A DNA stretch of 64,000 bases from Phoronis australis (taxonomy: Eukaryota > Phoronida > Phoronidae). The position numbers and the translations under genes are program-made. Below the pieces are notes generated by a model. It was not told the origin of the DNA and made no database searches. It was given only the letters and a program-made list of their open reading frames with translations. Below, piece after piece: positions 20,466-32,156 of the stretch. Each line of letters opens with the position of its first letter. The first letter of the stretch is position 1. The stretch spans positions 278,350-342,349 of the forward strand of contig NMRA01000374.1 of the NCBI GenBank assembly GCA_002633005.1. The letters run 5' to 3'.

Positions 20466-23400
20466 TCATGAGGTTGTTAATCTTGCCAACATAACGATAA
20501 ATCGTCGTGAGAGACCGTCCGGAGTTGGTGTATGGAGCAACTGCGGACGGTCTGGGGTCAACAAAAAACCACAGTTCAAGTGTGAGTGTACACCAATGTG
20601 ATTAACGAGAGTAGTTGTACTTGCTGCGTCAGCTGCAGGTATGCTTATCTCTTTTATGACACACAATGTGTGATCAGGCAAAGTGTTTTCAAAAATAATG
20701 TGGACAAATGAGCGGAGTGTGAAACCCCTGAGGTCCATGTCAAGTCCTCACGACAATTCTACGTTATGAGGTTTGGTTATAGGTCTCTCAAACTTGGTGG
20801 AAACCCGAGGATAACCCCGCACATGCAATGCATGTGACCACAGACTTTTGTGTGATGCGAAAGGTAGATATATCTGCACTGTCATGAATCTCCTGAGCTG
20901 CGAAAAGTGCATACGTTTAATAGATCTAAAAATAAGACGCGTACCAAATGTTCAGGAGCCACAAGGTCAGCAAGAGCATCTTCCAGTTTCACTTGTTGCA
21001 AGTGAGATAAATCCAACACAAAATCTATTCATTTGGTAAGGAACCATAAATTATGTATTTGCTGATGATAATTTTGAAATAGACATACTTTGTTTGCAGT
21101 AAGAAAGTATGTATTCTCCTGTTATTTCCCGGTTAACGCCATGCGCACTTAAAGGCTAATGCCACCCGATTTAATTAGTCTTTTTTACCGTCTTAATCGG
21201 TCTGGGGCCACATCGGCTCGTACACGGTCGACCTTACCTTGCCGAGAGGTGTCGCGTTAGCCTGTGAGGAAGGTGAGAAAGTCCGCAGCGACGTCAGTGG
21301 TTCGTATGCAGAGTGAATTCCGCCATGGTGTGGTGTGTCGTTCCTGCCTGTTCGAACTATGAAGNCGTGTGAGCGCAAGCTAATTCAGTGTTTGCTGACA
21401 GAATCTGTTGTGAAACAATAACTCGATATTCCATCCCACGGCCAGGTGTTAGGGGAATCTTTATTTACTTATACATTATTCCAAATAATGATTGTCAATG
21501 TACAACTTCTGCCCTGGCGGTTCTGTGGCCAAACGGGAACCTGAATTCACGGCCCCCGACGAGTAGGCCTTAGTAGATTTGCAGTTTCGTGGCTTCAGCA
21601 AAATAATCACGTGCACATTACTTCTTTAGCTCACTAGTATAGTATTTTCTTGACTTCAAGCTTAGTTTCCAACTTTGGCTGGTTAATGTTCGTGATGTCT
21701 TCAGTCCGGTCGCGACGGGCCTGATTGGGTTCCGAGACACTGGCCGGGATAACAAGCGTTTTTTTGTGTTTAGAACTAAAAAACACAAGTCTAAACAACA
21801 CAGATCTAGGTCCTACTGTCTGTATTTCACGGAACAATACTTAGAATTTATCTCCGAACAGAACACGAACTCCTGCTACGGACCTTGGTAAATTGGACTG
21901 CCGAAATTTGTTGGCTACGGTGTATCCAAATACAAATAAATCCGTAACAGTGATATAAGACAACACGTTTTTATAAGAACTCGGTGTATTTTTAAGGGTT
22001 TTACATCGAAGTTTGATCATTTATTGGTGTCAAACGATGAATTCAAGCGATAAGCTGACACCAGTTACCCGTGTTGTGAACTGCTGAACAGACTGCGTGT
22101 GAAACCGATGACGTCAGTGGAAAATTTCATCATCTCCGTCTGCCGTCAGGTGTCAGGTAACGCAACCGTACGTGCCGCTATCGAGGAGAACTACTCGATC
22201 TAAATTGATACAAATTAGGTTGTTTTTTGGGTGGCATGCTCCTTTAAATTGGAAAACGTAGGGGTTGGCAACTGTTTGGAAACGGGCGCTTAAATGTGAA
22301 ATACTCAAAAATAGCACCTGGACGATTCCCTGAACATTGGTGCTTTAATCCGATGAGACCAATCCGGGATATTACCCAAGGGGTCCTTATTTTTTAGTAT
22401 TGTATATAGGTTTACTCATTCATCTATACACGTACTTACATATATACGTACATAACAACCAACGAGGATTCAATTAATTATCAAATGTTGAAGATTGCAA
22501 ACTTTTTAGGCTCTTTCATATTGACTTGACTCCGGTCTGAGCGGAGTGTTGACGTAAAAAGTGCAGTTAACTGGACTGTTCATACTGGCTTCGGTAGTTA
22601 ATGGACATCAAAGTATGCAGTTGTGTGCCCCTGTCGTCATGGAAGTTATCGCAAGGTAGCGTTGCACGATGAGATTTTTTTCAATTTGGAAATATATACA
22701 TATGCTAAATGACATTAAAGTTATTTTTAAATCGATTGGTCATTACTAGAGCAAAATATAAGCAGGTATTAGTGATGGCACTGCCTTGTAACTGTTGACG
22801 ATAACAGTGGCACCTGGCGATAGCTTCGATTGGACCGGAGTTAAGCGTGAGCAGCGTCCCCCTGTTAACTGCAATGTTAATTGGAGCTGTTAACTGCGAT
22901 CCAGGACTGGAGTTGATTGTTCATACTAACCGCAACTCCCCAAGCCATCACCATTAGTATGAAAGGCCTACAAGCTTAATAAATAACACACTAAACGTTG
23001 CGTTAACAACAAAACACAAACTCCTACCACTGTGTCAGATTTTGTGTAATCACGGTGTTATAGTGTTAAATCGAGGTAATACTAAACCTGGCCTCAATTC
23101 TTAGTGTTGCCTAAATGTGAGCCTGATAAAAGGATACTACTATTCTGGATAGATCTGGATGAACCATCTGTCATTTGTTCTGTCACAGATATTTGAACTT
23201 CTTGGTCTTTTATGGCAGCAATCGCATCATCCATATGAGAATGCTAAGGGGGGTAAAACAAATTATGAACGTGTGCATTACTCGGCAACCAAATTTACAG
23301 TCTATCAGTCCAGAATGGCATCTACACCGATTAACTGTTCGAACAAAATTTCTACTTCACTTCTGAGTACATGAAAGTATACCATAACTCCAAAGATTAA

Positions 23401-26400
23401 CATGGAACTGTTAACACAAAACGCAGTTATAACAAAGCAAGCTCAAATTCAAAAACCAATGGAATATAGTAGTTGACATTTAACCTGAAGTTCCGTAGAT
23501 ATGACTTCAAGGAGAGAATTCAAAAATTCCAAAGCATCAGCCTGGCATCCTTCTTGATATCCACACTTTTCAAGTACCTTCACAGCAAACCTTCGAATAA
23601 GATTCTGGAAAACAACATATCAAATGACGTATTTCAAAGTGTCATGAAGTTGCAACATTGCCGGTCAATGTGTACTGGGTGGACACTAATAAATTGTCTT
23701 ACATCGTTAAAGTTCACATTTTTGTATGGTTAAATCTTACTAATGACAGACAAAAGTCAATGCAAAATTGCCCATTTTTCATTATTCACTATTGCAACAA
23801 ACTTACCCAATCTTTGTTGTAACGTGCCAGGATAACCACAGACATTAAGTTGTACAGACATTCAAGGCCATCATGACTTGCGAGGGAGAGTTCATCAAAA
23901 CACGGCAAGCTTTGAAACAGACACACCACTGCTGATAAGAAGCAGGTGTTTCCAACCGACGGAACTGGAATAACTAGGAAAAAAAACATCTCTTGAACAT
24001 ATGGACCTGGAATAAATTTTATAAAAAGAAATTGATTTCTATTTTGTTTTCCTGTTTTAATCTAAATACTGGCAAGGTTGAGTGTTTGCCACCAATGTAT
24101 GTTGTAAATGAGAAGTTGCTACTCTGGCCTTTTCAGTTCGGACATGTAAGACTAAAGTTCTCCTAATGACAATACATTACAATGAAACTTCAATTTACCT
24201 CTTCCAGGAATTGTGTCATTTTGATCATCATCACCATCATGGGGTTTACCAACATGCACCTGAGCAATAAAAGACAATAATTATTGCACTGTATTAATTT
24301 GTTTAATTGATTAATACATAATGCGATATAACTTATAGATGCTATGAAACTAGACAAGCACTTGTTTGCATGAAGGAATGCTGTGAACCGTTTTCTTCTG
24401 TCCATGGAGCAATGACGAATGTTAAAATGTGCTATAACAAGTAGTTGTAGTTCTTTGGGAGCAATTTGTGTATTTGTGTATTTTCTTCAAACCAGAGATT
24501 TCAACAATACGGATAACTGTTGCCGATACTGATGTGTTAATAGAAATTTATTCATGCCATTCACAAAAGAGCGTGGTCAATAAAAAGTAATCGAGGATGA
24601 TCACTTGAGCAAGTCATAGCCATGGCATTATTTTACATGTTAGCATAGCAATAAAGCTGCTAATGAAAAATGTTACTAATTATGATGTGTTTCTTTGCAA
24701 TCACAACATTTATGCCTCCTTGCTTTTAGAGTGTTTTAACAGAGAGCGCAATTTGGCTATGCAGTGTGCTGTCATATAAAAGTATCTTGAAAAAATAGAT
24801 TTTGGTAGTTTTTTCTGTGTAATTGCCTTTAGTGTTACATCAAATGTATCTATAATGGAGACACTGCTATTTTGAAAGTTCACTCTCATTTTTCAAGGTT
24901 TCTACATCGATTTTGTAGCTATAAAACCAGAGTCATTTTGGACACCCCATATATTGACAAATCAATTTGTTTTATCTATTGTAGAGGGTTTCTATGAAAT
25001 GCACTGTCCTACACCGCTAAGGCTAAAAGTCTTTTAAGCATTACACTACTGAGTCAATAAGTAGGTAGCAATTTAGGACTTTCAGCAGGCAAAGTAAGCA
25101 AACCAAAAAATTTGTCAGAAAATGGATGCATTTCGAAACACTTTTGAGAAGTTGCTGCAGTTAATGGTGAACCATGGCAAGATACTTCAAAGTTGTGTCT
25201 CACCTCACTATCCTCAATATCAAGCTGAGGCTGTGGGGATTGACAGGATAATTCAGAGTTGCACCCAACTGCAGTATCTTCACTAGCAAGCTGTGGCTGC
25301 AGGGATTCAACCTGAAATAAGTACAAACAAGAAATGGCAGTTAGGGTGAATATACAATTGAATGGTTGATTTTATGATGTAGTTGATGATTAATACAGAG
25401 GTTGTACTATGTGGTCTTTAGATGGAGATGACAGCACTACATAAAGTCTTTGCAACATAGAAAATCTTTATTTCCACATAAAAGACTCATGAGCTGGGCA
25501 TGTTGAAGTCTTTTTGGAGCTCCAAATCCATCTCCTTGCCACAAGAACACTGGTGTATTACTGCTGGCAATTAAAGTGGTAGCAAGTACAAGCATACTTA
25601 TTCATACACTTATTTATTATATGAAACAATTTCAGGGTTTTTGCTCAGCTTCAAGTTGGTGCCTTGTGTTAGTGGATTTTTACCTCAGTGGCCTCTCCTT
25701 GTTGCAAAGGTCCAAACTAAAAAAAGAAAAGAAAATGCATTACTTCCGCATGATCCAAATACTTAAAAAAAGTGACATGTACAAAATAGCCACGGAAATA
25801 AAAATATATTTGGTGACTGACTCATAAACACCTCTCAATGATTGTTATGAATGGCAAGAAAGGTACATGATTCAAGTTGTTTGTTGTGGAAAGTGAGAGC
25901 TAAATGAAATGCTCATACAACAGTTAATTTGAGATGTCATGCATACAAAGAAATTGGAAAACTATTTTGAAGGGAAAACAAAAAAGCATTCATTTGTGAA
26001 CTGCGCTTTTCAAGCCATACATGATACGATGTAATGCGTTTGCCCCAACAAGCGCCCAGGCACTTAAGTTCATTAAACAGTATGCTTGTTCATAACCTGG
26101 GGTTCATCAAAAAGTAGTTATGATGAAAGCAAAAGTTAATTCTTAAAATGTATGCTCAATTACAATTCTGTGACCTAAGGTAAGTTTTGAAGAATAAAAT
26201 GTGATAAACGTTTGTGCAGTCATATCCAATTTATTGATACAAACAACAATAGCAAAAATCTTGATGAGAACCACAATGTACCTATAAACAATCATGAACA
26301 AAAAGGAACAAAGTGAGTGCACCCTTCCTGGCAGAAAGTAATGCACACGAATGATGATACATAGTGATTCTTGGTATTAATGACATTGTGTCATTAAGAA

Positions 26401-26724
26401 TTGTCACTTTTTCATGAAACTTCAACAGGTGCGGTTCATAAGTATTCGAATCTGAATTAGTGATGCTTTGCTTCTTTATCCATGTCACATGAGAGCATCA
26501 TCTTACCTTAACGTACAAGGCCGATCTATTTAGTCTGTTCTTTTTAAGAGTCCCAGGTGTTGTTTCATTGTCGAAACTGATGTTTTCTAGGACTCTTGTT
26601 GCAGTGGCCCGAAAGAAACGCACATTACTGGGCCATGGCTGCTGAAACTCCCTGGCCAGAAACTGCTCAAAATTTCCTCTGCTTAGTGCTTGGGGAACAG
26701 TCAGCGATCTCACTTTGAAGTCAC
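20466..26724 (-). CDS. Divergent ubiquitin-specific protease (USP/C19)-like gene, 5' end not found
   Basis: Phase-compatible exons on the minus strand: 26507-26724; 25204-25311 (or open to 25054); 24199-24259; 23807-23973; 23485-23604; a probable exon 23094-23243 with stop (HSHMDDAIAAIKDQEVQ); then 20945-21024 and a coding-like block 20466-20880. Exon 23807-23973 has VPSVGNTCFLSAVVCLFQSL, the USP Cys box. Exon 23485-23604 has GCQADALEFLNSLLEVI, the Q-x-D-A-x-E-F-L Gln-box follow-up. Exon 20945-21024 has VLDLSHLQQVKLEDAL, typical of the L-D-L-S ... L-E-D-A-L stretch. The distal block has CIACAG, RGYPRVSTKFERP and LVNHIGVHSHLNCGF, where a GHY His motif would be expected but is not seen. Mobile elements occupy 21149-22970 between the two halves. 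The stop at 23094 could mean two genes or alternative 3' ends. Confidence 0.6.
21149..22247 (+). mobile_element. Kolobok-type element, shorter copy
   Basis: TTAA at both ends (21149-21152, 22244-22247). Inverted termini are AGGCTAATGCCACCC on the left and AGGAGCATGCCACCC on the reverse of the right end. It aligns with the 14688 copy at both flanks but lacks most of the THAP ORF and the GC-rich tandem units. The internal junction falls exactly at an N (21364), so the deletion may be biological or an assembly join. The THAP start ATG is intact here. Confidence 0.75.
22507..22970. mobile_element. MITE-like element, copy 2 (uninterrupted)
   Basis: TAGGCTCTTTCATATTGAC at the left and TAGGCCTTTCATACTAATGG on the reverse of the right end. 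Shared internal blocks include GGTCTGAGCGGAG and ATCGCAAGGTAGYGYTGCACG. The length is 464 bp with no ORF. It serves as the empty-site reference for the insertion at 17370. Confidence 0.7.
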
Positions 26725-27339
26725 CTGTAGAGCAAAACACAACAAACTTGGATTTAATTTTGTAACTGCAAAGGTTCAAGTTTTCCATAATTTGTCTTTC
26801 ACATTAATTTGTGATTCAATGTTAGCCACAGTGTTATTAACCGTGAACACAAAACTGTTTGAAACTTATTTATATTTATTTATGAATGTAATATTTACAA
26901 TGAGGGTTATCCCCACCAGTTCAGCCCTCAGTAAAAAAACAGATAGTAAAAAAGTAAGACAAAAACAGAATTACAAACTGGAGATACAACTAACGCTAAC
27001 TAGTCGGAATTCTCCAATCATGTAGATGCATGTTGTTTGACTAACGTTTACCAATGAGTGTAGATTCATGCCATCAACTCTCGTTTTCGGTGGGGTGAAA
27101 GTTATTAGGTACAGTTGGTCGGTTCGGTGTGTGTACGTATTAATGCATGCCGTCCCCTGTACTTCAAAAGGGCGGGCGGTATGCGAAATCCGCTTTCACC
27201 CAAGTCAAAAATACACTCTAAACTTAGAAGTATCACTTAAAAAGCGCTTAATTTATTCAGCGGTCCTTTCTACATCTACTCACATCTCCGACGAAGATTA
27301 GCTACTACAATTAAGGTGTCTTTGGTGAAGAGATTCCAA

Positions 27340-27560
27340 CTGTTGAAGTTTTCATTTAAAAAAGGTTTCATTAAAATCGACCGAGGGGTTATTTTGCTAT
27401 GAATGTACTTTTCTTAAAAACGAAATTTTGACTTAAAAGGTTTGTACGTAAAAAGAATAATGGAACAAAATACAAAAAGTATACTTATATTTCCTGGTCT
27501 TTGTTCTTTCAGGAAATGTATACCTTTACGAGTTGACAAAGCTTAGTTTTTGTGAATGGA
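27340..27560. repeat. Interspersed repeat (also at 43555-43760 and 58250-58500)
   Basis: Shared core: GAAGTTTTCATYTAAAAAA, TTTCATTAAARTC, ACCGAGGGGTTATTT (two copies) and a TACTTTTCTTAAAAA-like end. The three copies are diverged, non-coding and in the same orientation. The family is unknown. Confidence 0.5.
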
Positions 27561-27796
27561 GGCCATTAAATAAGGTTGGAGATAACCTTAAAACTGTTTC
27601 TTTTACTAGAGAAAACTTGCAACCTAACGCGCAAATACATACTTATAGGATGTTATCCGCCACGTGAACAGTCTGAGTGTTCAAAAAAATCTACCTAAAA
27701 ATGAAAAAAACTTAGGAATTTGGTGTCGGTCGATACGAAGAATAATGTCTCTTGGGATATTACTTCATCTAATGCACTCTGTATGTTTTGTGTATT

Positions 27797-27806
27797 CACT
27801 TACTTA

Positions 27807-27871
<65 letters not shown>
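27797..27871. repeat. (TTAC)n microsatellite
   Basis: About 18 tandem tetranucleotide units with one TTAT interruption. Confidence 0.9.
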
Positions 27872-27947
27872 CGGTGTCGCGACGTAACCGGAAACGAACT
27901 GAGTTTAAATGCAACGTAACCAGGTTCCGAGGGCTCACACCCTGAGG

Positions 27948-28944
27948 TCACGGACAGCGTGAATGGCTAAGATTAGGGTTAGGGTTAGGTAAGGCTTTTC
28001 TCCACCACTCTCTAGTTGTGATATTTAAGGCCTGCTCCCACTTCTTTTCTATATTTTTTGTGTTTTTGTCGAACTTGGTTATGAACCGATTGTAGATTCT
28101 TCTGTTTAAATCAGACAGAATGTCCAAGAAAATAGGGGGAGCATGCGGAAGGGAAATCGTGAAAATAGAATTTCTCCTAATTTTCAAGTATTTACACATG
28201 GCCCTTATTAGACCCTGGAAATGGGTAGTTGGAGAAAGGACGTACTTATCACAAAAAGTTGTTAAGACATAAGTCGACCATCATCATCAAATATATCATG
28301 TTCATAAACAATGCTTTTTTCATATCATTGTCTATGGAAATTACAGTTATTGTCTATTTTGAAACTAGGTTATACAACAGTGGTTCATGCGGATAGTTTT
28401 CAGTTTTAATTTAGTAACAGGACATAAATTCTCCAAAAATAAATAAGCTGTCTTTCCAAAAAGTATAAATTTACACTTCTTGAACAAAAAGTATTAAAAT
28501 GTTTCCAGAACTCATCATTTGACGTTATGAACCTTCTGAACCACGAAAGTTTCAGAGATTTAAGGATCAGTCATGCCTCATCTACCTTCAGGGACATTTT
28601 GTGTCATTGTAGTTCGACTTATTTTGTTATTTTCACCATTCTATATAAATCTAAAGAACATCCGTTCTATAGGTTTAGTTATTTCTTCAAAACGCGATGG
28701 CAAAGTGAGGAACAAGTGCAATAACTTTGGGACTGTAAATGATTTAACCAACTGTAATTTTACCTAGAGTAGTTAAATCTCGTCTGGAGCGTGTTAATAA
28801 ATCTTTTCTAATTTCCAAAATGATATTATCAAAATTCAAACTGATCATCTCTGGAATATTAACACTTAAGTTAATACCAAGAAAGGTAAAATGAGATTTT
28901 GGCCACGAAAGCCGTCTTTCTTGACATTTGCTGTGTATTATCAA
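27948..28944 (-). pseudogene. L1-like LINE ORF2 C-terminal remnant
   Basis: Read on the minus strand. HFTFLGINLSVNIPEM with LTTLGKITV (28744-28944) matches the post-RT thumb pattern F-x-Y/F-L-G-I ... L-x-G-x-I. Next comes a frameshifted stretch with FIWNG and NKISRTTMTQNVPEGR-like residues (28560-28740). Finally, FDKNTKNIEKKWEQALNIT and TREWW (27948-28199) are typical of the L1/Tx1 carboxy end. Several stops and shifts show a dead copy truncated at its 5' end. Confidence 0.55.
27973..27989 (+). repeat. Short interstitial telomere-like repeat
   Basis: TTAGGGTTAGGGTTAGG, slightly under three units of the metazoan telomere motif. It lies between the (TTAC)n tract and an L1-like fragment, and may be chance or a repair scar. 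Confidence 0.6.
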
Positions 28945-29299
28945 ATTTCCTAGCCCCCAAAAAAATTATAAATTATGCATCTTTTATGACTGATAGTTTG
29001 TATGGTGTCGTTTAAAGAACAATCATGAGAGAAAAGTTCGAAATTTGACATACGACGGTAGGCACGTAAAGTAATAAATTTATATTCGTGAAGCGTGGTC
29101 CCAGGTGATCAGCGTGTACTTAAGTGCATTAAAATCAACTAAGCGCAAATTAGAATAAATATGACATGCATCAGCTCAAACCGGCTTCTATTAATCACAC
29201 TGGGGTAGACGCTGATCACCAGTAATTTGCATAGGAGACTACTGAAATAATTTAGTATCGACATGGTCAAATGGAGAAACAATAATATATGTCAAATGA

Positions 29300-31540
29300 G
29301 TTAGGAAGCAAATCATGCACGGAAAGTGGTGAAACAATGACGTAATAAACCACAAAGAACTGGAGACGCAAATTTGAAGAGCACTACATAAATGTCATCT
29401 GTCCCAGAAGACTTGTGATTATACAACTGACTGGTGGCACGAGTTACTTCCTTCTTCGATACCACAATGTCTTCTATAGGATTGTATTTACAATTTTAAA
29501 GAAGGCAAAATAATTCTTTTAACTTCAGGAACACAATTAAAGAGATGATCTTAGTGGTCCTTCCAAAGATTAACAATATTCGTATCTCCACTGAGTCCAT
29601 CAATAGCCAGTGGAAGAGAAACGTCACTCTTTCTGACCACTTTAATCTCTTTCCAGTAAGTTTTCAAGTCAATCATTCTTTACGTTATACATTTCCGCGC
29701 GGCTTAATGTAACGGAAAGAGAGATTTACATCTGTGCAGTGAACCCACAGTGGACCAAACCTTGGTTTTTCTAAAATTATGCCATAAGACCAAAATATCT
29801 GGCTTAGTTTCATTTAAGTCAGCAACACAATCTCACAAATCAATTTAACAAGTTTGAAAAACATAGAACTGTTAGCATTCGTGTCAAAACACTGGTTATT
29901 AGCTTCTAGCAAACATTACGTAAAGTATCATAAAATTTAGTAACACTCTCAATATGGCTAGAATTACTACATGATGTGTCAGCACGGGAAACACAATTCG
30001 GAATATAAACATTTTCTGAAAGAGAATCCGTTAAAGAGGTCTGGAACGCAATAAATCAGAGTGAGTTGCAATATTGAAACTGCTACTAAATCAGAATTGA
30101 GCCTGCTCACCAGGTATTTGAGGGTTTGTTAGTAAGGATTTTAATTTCTTTTAGTTTCAAATTTCAAACAAAAAACATTTGTCAGCTGCTCGCCACTTCG
30201 TCGGTTTTTCTCCCACAAGGCAAAACACGTCTCCTTCTTTGGTATGGCAAACGTAGACGTAGCACCTTTCTCTTATATGGAAAATGTGATCTTTCACCTC
30301 AAGCAACTTCAAGCAACTGACTGTGAGCGCATGCGCACTTTTATGATAAGAGGGAGGCAGATTAGAAATTCTGTGGTGACCACAGACTTTTTTAAAAATC
30401 GTGAATTTTGTGATTTTTCGGGAAGTTTCCTCATATCACTGGGGAAAGTGAATTACTCTGTACTAGACGTTGCTACATGTTACTTTCGTCAGCAATTGTT
30501 TAAAAGACAGTTTTGTCGAGATTTCGTGTTCCATGGCTATTTAAATAATGTCATTGCACCATTTCGTCTTTCGACACAGAGCACCTTTTCTATCGAAGGC
30601 CACAAGTAATTGTATCAAAAGAACTGGAAAGTTTTGGAATCTTTTTTAGCAATAGTGCGATCCTCATCTGAAATATTACCTTCGTTGCACATAAACGGCC
30701 ATCGGCCAGTGGTACATACCGAGTACATTTATACAGAAACACACTGATGTATGAAAAAGAATAAACATATAACAACCACAATACTCAGAACCATTTAGAC
30801 ACTAGCTCTTATGAGAAACGTTTTCCTGATAAACTTTGACAGATTAACCAAAAATGTACTTGAAACGTTATTCACCTGTCGCATTGTGCCAATTGTGGAA
30901 TTAATTGGCACCTCAAGTGATCATACGGAGAGCATCTTGGTGTCATAACTTTATCAAAGATTGTTAGAGCAGTCACAACATCTAGACCACCAAAACTTCT
31001 GTCAACCCGAACAATGTTGTGAACTTTTTTGTTTTTATGGTTAATTCATATGAAATATCATAACAACTAGCACTACCCTGTATTATGGAAGCCTAAATTT
31101 GAAAAAGAAATGTTAGCATGACTTCAAGTGTGAGGCCATGTCTATTCTAATTTCCGAGTCCAAATTGTGTCATCTACTGCCATGAAACGTCACCATTAAA
31201 CAAGTCAATGGTATGATCCAACCAGGAATTGGTGGCCCACGCATGACTAACAAAAGCTTGACAATATGGAGGGAGTAACACCTGTGATGAATTAATGAGA
31301 TTAAGATCTGAGCAAAAAGACTACAAGTGTTAAGCAAATAACGAGTTAACAGACTGTCCTACATCAGCAATAAAATCACCAACTATATCAAAACATGAAA
31401 TTCCAAACTCTCCGAGTATGACTACCAAACAACCTAACTTTTCAACAAAACTTTCTTCATTTTTTACACTGGTAAGCTGTAAAACCATGCTCTTAACCCT
31501 GGCACTATATTCAGTGCAACACACCAGTGCTGTCCGAGCT
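29300..31540 (-). pseudogene. Decayed LINE: endonuclease and pre-RT linker
   Basis: At 31330-31530 the minus strand reads FVEKLGCLVVILGEFG and DIVGDFIADVG, matching the GDFNA box of APE-type LINE endonucleases. At about 31170-31250, in a shifted frame, FVSHAWATNSWLDHTIDLF matches the S-W-L-D-H box near its end. At about 29440-29690, YWKEIKVVRKSDVSLPLAID and NLWKDH, then HKSSGTDDI, match the linker before the RT domain. The RT itself is missing between this piece and 28.97 kb. Many stops are present. Confidence 0.5.
30244..30609 (+). other. 121-codon ORF, unrecognised
   Basis: An uninterrupted frame on the strand opposite to the LINE remnant, starting MANVDVAPFSYMENVIFH and containing CYFRQQLFKRQFCRDFVF. 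It has no recognised domain or flanking splice signals; it may be chance or a transposon remnant. Confidence 0.15.
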
Positions 31541-31908
31541 CAAGATAACGTAAAATTACAATATCCACAAATTTACATCCATACACACTGAAGGATCATT
31601 GCATGTACAAGTTATATGAAACGAAAAAATAAATGTGTCTAGTTGGTACGCGTTCAAGTTTAATGTTATTAATGTGTAATTGAACCATGAGGTAACCATT
31701 GATAGCTGTAACAGACGTGTCGGGGTTAAACCTGGAAGCAAAAACCTTAGCTCGGCGGTTTTTCATTGGTTTCCTGATATTAGGTCACGTGATGTGATCA
31801 AAAAGATTGCGGATCGAACGGGATAAACAATTTGCAACTTAATTATTACACGCCTCACTGAAAAAGATGATATTTACATACATTGGCAATTGGTCAGACA
31901 ACGTTACG

Positions 31909-31937
31909 CGCGCACACACACACACTCACACGCACAC
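31909..31937. repeat. (CA)n microsatellite
   Basis: CGCGCACACACACACAC followed by an impure CA tail, about 220 bases upstream of discoidin gene A. Confidence 0.85.
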
Positions 31938-32039
31938 TTGCAACTTGGCCGTAGTTTGCTATTCGTTTCCAATTAATAGCCTACGACCATCAGGCACGTT
32001 TTGAGCTGGGCTGATATAAGGAAATTTTCAGTAAAGAAA

Positions 32040-32156
32040 CTTCATGTACTATGTGAATGATGACCATTTTATTGACACAAAATCGTATAAAGACCACCTT
32101 GCACTTACTGCAACATCATTCAGCAATTCGCCCAGAGACACTGAAAGATTGCTACC
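32040..32156 (+). promoter_or_regulatory. Core promoter and 5' UTR of discoidin gene A
   Basis: TATAAA at 32086-32091 lies 66 bases before the ATG at 32157. The block GATGACCATTTTATTGACAC through GCTACC aligns closely with the same position in gene B (46000-46101), where the box is CATAAA. The conservation between paralogues supports it as regulatory. Confidence 0.6.

Noticed and set aside
27973-27989. Telomere sequence suggesting a chromosome end
   Set aside because: Fewer than three units, internal, with ordinary sequence on both sides.
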